In this document: positions 60,401 through 64,000 of the stretch, piece after piece
Layout: every line of letters begins with the position of its first letter
How positions within the stretch are numbered: the first letter of the stretch is position 1
Translations under genes and position numbers: made by a program
The notes under the pieces: model-generated
The model's input: only the letters and a program-made list of their open reading frames with translations
Told to the model about the DNA's origin: nothing
Databases searched by the model: none
DNA from: Acidobacteriota bacterium
Lineage (GTDB): Bacteria; Acidobacteriota; Vicinamibacteria; Vicinamibacterales; 2-12-FULL-66-21
Length of the DNA: 64,000 nucleotides
Reading direction: 5' to 3'
NCBI GenBank assembly: GCA_003222675.1
Contig: QHWT01000054.1
Span: forward strand, 74,020 to 138,019

Positions 60401-60638
60401 CAGCGGTCTCCGTCCTCTGAAAACGAAGAAGGGCGATCGCATGGCGGTGTTCCTGCTCGACGACATCGCAGGCAGCATCGAGGTCGTCGTCTTTCCCGAG
60501 ACGTTCAGCAAGCACGGATATCTCATCGCGCCGGACGCGATGGTACTCGTCCGCGGCAAGTTCGAAAAATCACCTTCCGGGCTCCACGCGCACGACCCTC
60601 GAGGCGCTCGCGGAACTGCTCGCGCGTCACCGCGGTGA
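57402..60638 (+). CDS. dnaE: DNA polymerase III alpha subunit, C-terminus lost by a frame disruption
   Basis: The ATG at 57402 gives 1078 residues. The PHP domain starts with FVHLHLHSEYSLLDG. The polymerase active site has GPGRGSAAGSFVAYCL and the catalytic aspartates in PDIDIDFCERRR, and the fingers and beta-binding regions follow (FQFESSGMRELLRKAKPERL, YGVIAYQEQVMRIA, FAGYGFNKSHSTTYA). The OB-fold region begins (VSGLRPLKTKKGDRMAVFLLDDI) and reaches VLVRGKFEK at about residue 1056. The expected C-terminal tau-binding part then breaks off into a short unrelated tail, HDPRGARG. The true C-terminus continues in another frame to 60786. Either the 3' end is deleted and frame-shifted or the assembly is wrong. 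Confidence 0.9.
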   Translation: MSEFVHLHLHSEYSLLDGACRIEELLDRAVELQMPAMAITEHGNMFSSVVFHDQARKRGINPILGCEVYVAPGDRRTKSGTPGETANHLVLLAETNQGYHNLIKLVSFGYTEGFYYKPRIDKNLLAQHSKGLIGLSSCLKGEVATGIRTEQQQKAINAAAAYRDILGRENFFLEMQYQGIEEQRTVNVGLQPIAKELGLDLVVTNDVHYLQNSDYKPHDILLCIGTGKTVNDAERLRYHGDQFFLKTAEQMAAVFPDFAEAMARTVRIAERCNVDLSFKENYLPNFDVPGGYTLDEYFEHVVRQGFEMRIPRLRELEAKGTLKHTIDDYERRLSYEIDMITKMKYPGYFLIVWDFIRYAREQGIPVGPGRGSAAGSFVAYCLRITDVDPIEYDLIFERFLNPERVSLPDIDIDFCERRRGEVIEYVTRKYGRENVAQIITFGTMKARAVVRDVARVMDIPYADADRVAKAVPPALDMTLEKALAESPTLKEMEQKDERVKELLSVARRLEGMTRHASVHAAGVVIAPRPLTEFVPLYKSQKDEIVTQWAMKEVERVGLLKMDFLGLSTLTLIRDALDEIKRTEGIDLDIDAIPLDDEKTYKLFSEGQTYGVFQFESSGMRELLRKAKPERLDDLIALNALYRPGPLKSGMVDDFISRKQGKTAVKYELPQLAPILSDTYGVIAYQEQVMRIAAVLAGFTMGQSDVLRKAMGKKDPKVMAKQREAFMEGATKNGVNEKKAKKIFDLMEFFAGYGFNKSHSTTYAWVAYQTAYLKANYSWHFMAALLTIEAANTDKLAMYLGECRELGIPILQPDINGSQLAFTVEPAGVRFGLGAVKNVGEGAILSMLDVRKKFGRIDSLYTLCEHADLRLVNKRVLESLVKAGAFDSLVADGSMAWKRARLFAAIDKAIEHGGRHQRDRDQGQHQLFGGADEEPGSSVFALPDAPAWTEAQQLAFEKESLGLYMSGHPLERFSEELKAFGAQRVGDLSASLADVWAGGIVSGLRPLKTKKGDRMAVFLLDDIAGSIEVVVFPETFSKHGYLIAPDAMVLVRGKFEKSPSGLHAHDPRGARGTARASPR

Positions 60639-60786
60639 TCGGCGCGTGTTCCTGGAGCTCGACGTGAAGAGCCAGGAGGGCCCGCTGCGCGTCCGCTCGG
60701 AGGCTGCGCAGCGAGTCAAGCCGTCAGAGCGGCTGGTGAATGAAGTCGAGCAGCTGTGCGGAAGCGGATCGGTGGTACTCAGATAG
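60583..60786 (+). pseudogene. dnaE: Frame-shifted C-terminal remnant of dnaE
   Basis: In the frame +1 to dnaE, the codons from 60583 read STRTTLEALAELLARHRGD, then RRVFLELDVKSQ, and end in VVLR before TAG at 60784-60786. This is the usual end of DnaE. The stretch that should join it to VRGKFEK (about 30-40 residues) is missing near 60570-60582. A single-base change alone would not restore the full length. Confidence 0.8.
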
Positions 60787-60794
60787 GCTCATGA

Positions 60795-60900
60795 TGGCGG
60801 ACCTAAAGGTCCGCCCTGCAGCTGCCCTGGACCGCAGGCCGCGTCCCGGTCACTGTAGGCCCGGGTCTCCGTCACTGTAGGCCGGGTCTTTAGACCCGGC
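60795..60900. repeat. Two perfect hairpins flanking a spacer, between dnaE and accA
   Basis: The left hairpin ggcggacct-aa-aggtccgcc is at 60795-60814 and the right hairpin gccgggtct-tt-agacccggc at 60881-60900; each has 9-bp arms and a two-base loop. The spacer carries gtcactgtaggc twice. Together they resemble the other interspersed hairpin elements in this window but use their own sequence. Confidence 0.8.
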
Positions 60901-60916
60901 ATGAATCCCAAGCGAT

Positions 60917-61897
60917 ATGCCAGAACTTCTCGAATTCGAAGAGCCTGTGGGCGTGCTGTTGAAGGAGATCGAAGCGCTCAGCATGCTGCCGAAGACGCCG
61001 GAGCGCGAGCGGTCGATCGAATCGCTGCGGCGGCGCGCGGACGAGATTCGCGGCGAAATCTACGCGACGTTGACGCCGTGGCAACGGGTGCTGGTTGCGC
61101 GGCACCCGAATCGCCCCAACACGCTCGACTACGTCGAGCGGCTGTTCACGAATTTCGACGAGCTGCACGGCGACAGACGATTCGCGGACGATCACGCGAT
61201 TGTCACGGGCATCGCCGAGTACAAAGGACAGGCGGTCGCGATTGTCGGACATCAGAAAGGGCGCGACACAAAGCAGAAAATCTTCCGCAACTTCGGCTAC
61301 GCGCGCCCCGAGGGGTATCGCAAGGCACTGCGCGTCCTGCAGTTCGCGCAGAAGTTCTCACGCCCCGTCGTCGTGTTCATCGATACGCCTGCCGCGTATC
61401 CGGGCATGGAATCGGAGGAGCGCGGCGTCGCCGAGGCCATTGCGGTGAACCTGCGCGAGATGATGATGATCGAAGTGCCGATCGTCGTGATCGTCTGCGG
61501 CGAAGGCGGAAGCGGCGGCGCGCTCGGCATTGCCATCGGCGACCGCGTCCTCATGCAGGAATTCTCCGTTTACAGCGTGATCCCGCCGGAAGGATGCGCC
61601 GCGATCCTGTGGCGTGATGCGAACCGCAAGGTCGAAGCGGCGGACGCGCTGAAGATCACGGCCACAGACATGCTCGCGCTGGGCCTGATCGACGGGATCA
61701 TTCCGGAGCCGTCGGGCGGCGCCCATAACGACTACGACGCCGCCACGGCGCTCGTGGACCAGGCCCTCTCGCAGGCACTGGCCGACATGGCCCCGTTGAC
61801 CGGCGAAGAGAGACTCGAGGCGCGCTACATGAAGTTTCGCCGAATGGGGGAAGAGGGCACCGCCTTTACCGATACGGCAGCAGCACCCGAAGCATGA
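60917..61897 (+). CDS. accA: Acetyl-CoA carboxylase carboxyltransferase, alpha subunit
   Basis: The 326-residue protein is a complete AccA: LEFEEPVGVLLKEIEAL, HPNRPNTLDYVERLFTNFDELHGDR, IVGHQKGRDTKQKIFRNFGYARPEGYRKALR, the crotonase-like core DTPAAYPGMESEERGVAEA, and GEGGSGGALGIAIGDRVLM with the oxyanion-hole glycines. It transfers the carboxyl group from biotin to acetyl-CoA. It overlaps recJ by four bases (atga). accD is not in the window. Confidence 0.96.
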   Translation: MPELLEFEEPVGVLLKEIEALSMLPKTPERERSIESLRRRADEIRGEIYATLTPWQRVLVARHPNRPNTLDYVERLFTNFDELHGDRRFADDHAIVTGIAEYKGQAVAIVGHQKGRDTKQKIFRNFGYARPEGYRKALRVLQFAQKFSRPVVVFIDTPAAYPGMESEERGVAEAIAVNLREMMMIEVPIVVIVCGEGGSGGALGIAIGDRVLMQEFSVYSVIPPEGCAAILWRDANRKVEAADALKITATDMLALGLIDGIIPEPSGGAHNDYDAATALVDQALSQALADMAPLTGEERLEARYMKFRRMGEEGTAFTDTAAAPEA

Positions 61898-63618
61898 AGA
61901 CCCTCGTTTGGCAGCATCTGCCCTGCAACGACGACGACTCGCGACTGCTCGCGGCGGCGCTCAACCTTCACCCGACGATCGCGCGCCTGCTGTGCATGCG
62001 CGGACTGCGCGATCCGGAAATCGCGCACCGGTTCCTGCAGCCATCGCTGGATCACCTCCACGATCCGTACCTGCTGGCAGATCTCGCGAAAGCGGTGGAG
62101 CGCATCGAGCGCGCGATCGCGCAGAAGGAACGGATCGCGATTCACGGCGATTACGACGTCGACGGCATTACCTCGACCGTCATTCTGCGCCGCGCGCTGG
62201 AGATGCTTGGCGGCGAGGTCGTCCACTTTATTCCGGAACGGCTGCGCGACGGCTACGGCTTGCAATGTGCGGCCATCGACCGCCTGCACGCCGAAGGTGT
62301 GCACCTGATTGTGTCGGTCGACTGCGGCATCCGCGGCACCGACGCCGCGCTCCGCGCGCGCGAGCTCGGCGTGGACTTGATCATCACGGATCATCATGAG
62401 CCGGACGGCACGCTGCCCCCGGCCTTTGCCGTGATCAATCCCAAGCGCGCGGACTGCTCTTATCCCGATAAGAACCTCGCGGGTGTAGGCGTGGCGCTGA
62501 AGCTCGTGCAGGCGCTCTGCCAGCGGGCCGACAAAGCAAAGTGGCTGCCGGCATTCGTGAAGGTCGCCGCGATCGGCACGCTCGCGGACGTCGTGCCGCT
62601 CGTCGGCGAAAACCGCGTCATCGCGAAGCTCGGTCTCGGCTCGCTCAGCACCGGGCGCCACACGGTCGGGCTGCGGGCGCTGCTCGAATGCTCTGGTCTG
62701 ACGGGGAAGACGATCGACAGTTACCAGGTTTCGTTCATGGTCGCGCCGCGCGTGAATGCCGCTGGCCGCATGAGTACGCCGGACATCGCAACTCGCCTGT
62801 TGCTCGCGACGGACGAAGACGCCATCGAGGATGCCCGCGCGCTCGCGCACCAGCTCAACGAAGAGAACCTGCGGCGTCAGGAGGAAGAGGCGGACCTTGT
62901 CGCGCAGGCGAAGAAAGCGATTGAGACCGATCTCACGATCGGTGCGCACAACGTGCTCGTCGTCGGCGGCGACGGCTGGCACCGCGGCGTCATCGGCATT
63001 GCCGCCTCGAAGCTGGTCGACCAATATCACAGGCCGGCGATCGTGCTGTCGATTGACGGCGACATCGCGCACGGGTCGTGCCGCAGTATTCCGGACTTCG
63101 ACATGCTCGACGCGCTCGAGCGATGCACTGATCTGTTCCTGCGATTCGGCGGCCACAAGCAGGCCGCCGGCCTGACGATGGAGGCGGCGCGCGTGCCGGA
63201 GTTCCGTGCCCGAATCAACGCGCACGCCGACCAGGTGCTGGACCCGGATCAGTTGCGGCCGCGATTGAGCATCGACGGCGCGCTCAGCCTGAAACACATC
63301 ACGGCGGATTTCGTCGATGGCTTGAATGCTATCGCGCCATTCGGCTGCGGCAATCCCCGGCCTGTGTTCCACGCGATGCCGGTCGAAATCGTCGACGGCC
63401 CGCGTCCGTTGAAAGAGCGTCACCTCAAGATGACCTTCCGTCAGGATGGCCGCAGCTTCCGCGCGATCGCGTGGCGCGCCGCCGAGCGCGCCGCGTTCCT
63501 CACCGAGCACCGCGCCGGCGTCAACCTCGCGTTCTCGCTCGAGCAGAACCAGTTTCAGGGCGAGACCTATCTCGAGCTCTCCGTAGCCGATGTCAAGAGC
63601 CTGAGCGACGTAGAATAG
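61894..63618 (+). CDS. recJ: Single-stranded-DNA exonuclease RecJ
   Basis: The 574-residue protein is a DHH phosphoesterase. GDYDVDG (Asp86, Asp88, Asp90), the DHH triad at 166-168 in LIITDHHEPDG, PAFAVINPKRADC, and the late GGHKQAAGLTM (DHHA1) are present. The C-terminal OB-fold region ends in YLELSVADVKSL. It degrades single-stranded DNA 5' to 3' in repair and recombination. The start overlaps the accA stop by four bases. Confidence 0.96.
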   Translation: MKTLVWQHLPCNDDDSRLLAAALNLHPTIARLLCMRGLRDPEIAHRFLQPSLDHLHDPYLLADLAKAVERIERAIAQKERIAIHGDYDVDGITSTVILRRALEMLGGEVVHFIPERLRDGYGLQCAAIDRLHAEGVHLIVSVDCGIRGTDAALRARELGVDLIITDHHEPDGTLPPAFAVINPKRADCSYPDKNLAGVGVALKLVQALCQRADKAKWLPAFVKVAAIGTLADVVPLVGENRVIAKLGLGSLSTGRHTVGLRALLECSGLTGKTIDSYQVSFMVAPRVNAAGRMSTPDIATRLLLATDEDAIEDARALAHQLNEENLRRQEEEADLVAQAKKAIETDLTIGAHNVLVVGGDGWHRGVIGIAASKLVDQYHRPAIVLSIDGDIAHGSCRSIPDFDMLDALERCTDLFLRFGGHKQAAGLTMEAARVPEFRARINAHADQVLDPDQLRPRLSIDGALSLKHITADFVDGLNAIAPFGCGNPRPVFHAMPVEIVDGPRPLKERHLKMTFRQDGRSFRAIAWRAAERAAFLTEHRAGVNLAFSLEQNQFQGETYLELSVADVKSLSDVE

Positions 63619-63630
63619 ACACGATGCTCC

Positions 63631-63697
63631 ATGTTCAATGTGCAATGTTCAAAGATACTCTGCGTTGAACATTCAGCATTGAACATTGAACATTGAG
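63631..63697. repeat. Arm-core-arm repeat built on tgttcaa / ttgaaca words
   Basis: The left arm carries tgttcaa words (63632-63652) and the right arm repeats attgaac at seven-base spacing (63664-63697), with a short core. The same word occurs at 37431-37475. The block ends just before the next gene's start at 63709. Confidence 0.75.
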
Positions 63698-63708
63698 ACC
63701 ATTTTCCA

Positions 63709-64000
63709 GTGTGGCAGAAACGTCTCCGCGTGGCGATAGCCCTGTTCGTCGTGGTGTTCGCCGCGATGGTCGTCGTGTCGCTGCGGCGCGGGCACAAGCA
63801 GCGCGCGACCAGCACGACCATCGTGCGCAGCGATCCCAAAGCGGCGATCGAAAACCGCGGCGCCGGTGTGTACGAGCGATGGTCGGAAGGTAAAAAGACC
63901 TTTTCTCTGAACTTCGGAAAGAGCCTGACGTACTCCGACGGCCGGACGAAGCTGTTCGGTCCCGTCAAGGTGGAGCTCCCCGACAAGGGAGGACGCCGCA
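63709..64000 (+). CDS. lptC: LptC-like LPS export protein, cut by the window edge
   Basis: GTG at 63709 opens a frame of 97 codons that runs off the window. It has one N-terminal membrane helix (VAIALFVVVFAAMVVVSL), then a basic stretch, then a beta-rich region with KTFSLNFGKSLTYSDGRTKLFGPVKVEL. This is the layout of LptC, and the position after recJ is usual in this group. The assignment rests on about half of the protein; LptA-like or another single-pass beta protein is possible. No strong ribosome site is seen. Confidence 0.65.
   Translation, partial: MWQKRLRVAIALFVVVFAAMVVVSLRRGHKQRATSTTIVRSDPKAAIENRGAGVYERWSEGKKTFSLNFGKSLTYSDGRTKLFGPVKVELPDKGGRR

Overview
The window is GC-rich, compact bacterial DNA and looks chromosomal. 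Its gene content points to Acidobacteriota, most likely a Vicinamibacteria-like lineage. The reasons are three ADOP-type orphan FtsX/MacB permeases, a secreted sortilin-type Asp-box propeller protein, a one-protein surface metalloprotease with a WD40-like propeller and a barrel-like C-terminus, a BlaI/M56 pair, and many short hairpin and tandem-word repeats between genes. The taxonomy is inferred from family content; no rRNA is present. No prophage, insertion sequence, CRISPR array or defence island was seen.

Layout. 1-10208: three minus-strand ADOP permeases (the first cut by the window edge) around a secreted YVTN-propeller protein with four Cys-paired repeats. 10.4-17.5 kb: a small Asp-rich exported protein, a 1798-residue haem peroxidase fused to RTX and PASTA repeats, and a small exported protein. 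17.6-25.2 kb: DUF899, a GH5 glycosidase, an exported dual-specificity-type phosphatase, the M56 peptidase/BlaI pair with a clear operator, an exported peroxiredoxin with an in-frame UGA at its peroxidatic position, DUF4342, crcB-DUF190, and small proteins. 25.5-32.2 kb: Asp-box propeller, uricase, acylphosphatase, a broken apt, tRNA-Arg(CCU), a TPR membrane protein, cupin and PilZ proteins. 32.3-41.9 kb, all minus: a TPR-AAA+ sigma-54 activator, agmatinase plus a deoxyhypusine-synthase-like enzyme, the surface protease, and a peptide-type solute-binding protein. 42.1-47.9 kb: mutS, divergent from tsaB-rimI, a YdcH-like protein, and psd-pssA. 47.9-55.5 kb: a giant orphan NtrY-like histidine kinase, a membrane protein coupled to an aminotransferase, and a PQQ-type propeller. 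55.6-64 kb: guaA, dnaE (3' end frame-disrupted), accA-recJ, and the start of an lptC-like gene.

The observation I rate highest is the peroxiredoxin at 22535-23071. A UGA codon sits exactly where the family has its catalytic cysteine, and a hairpin with a G-first apical loop follows at SECIS distance, so it is probably an exported selenoprotein rather than a pseudogene. Second is a set of intergenic loci built from roughly 7-nt words repeated in tandem, with the complementary words on the other arm. Each locus uses its own word, and together they lie beside many gene ends and the tRNA. Third are other interspersed hairpin elements, one carried in-frame inside the surface protease and one forming the 3' end of the PQQ propeller gene. 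Two housekeeping genes (apt, dnaE) carry out-of-frame internal deletions that are either real decay or assembly errors.
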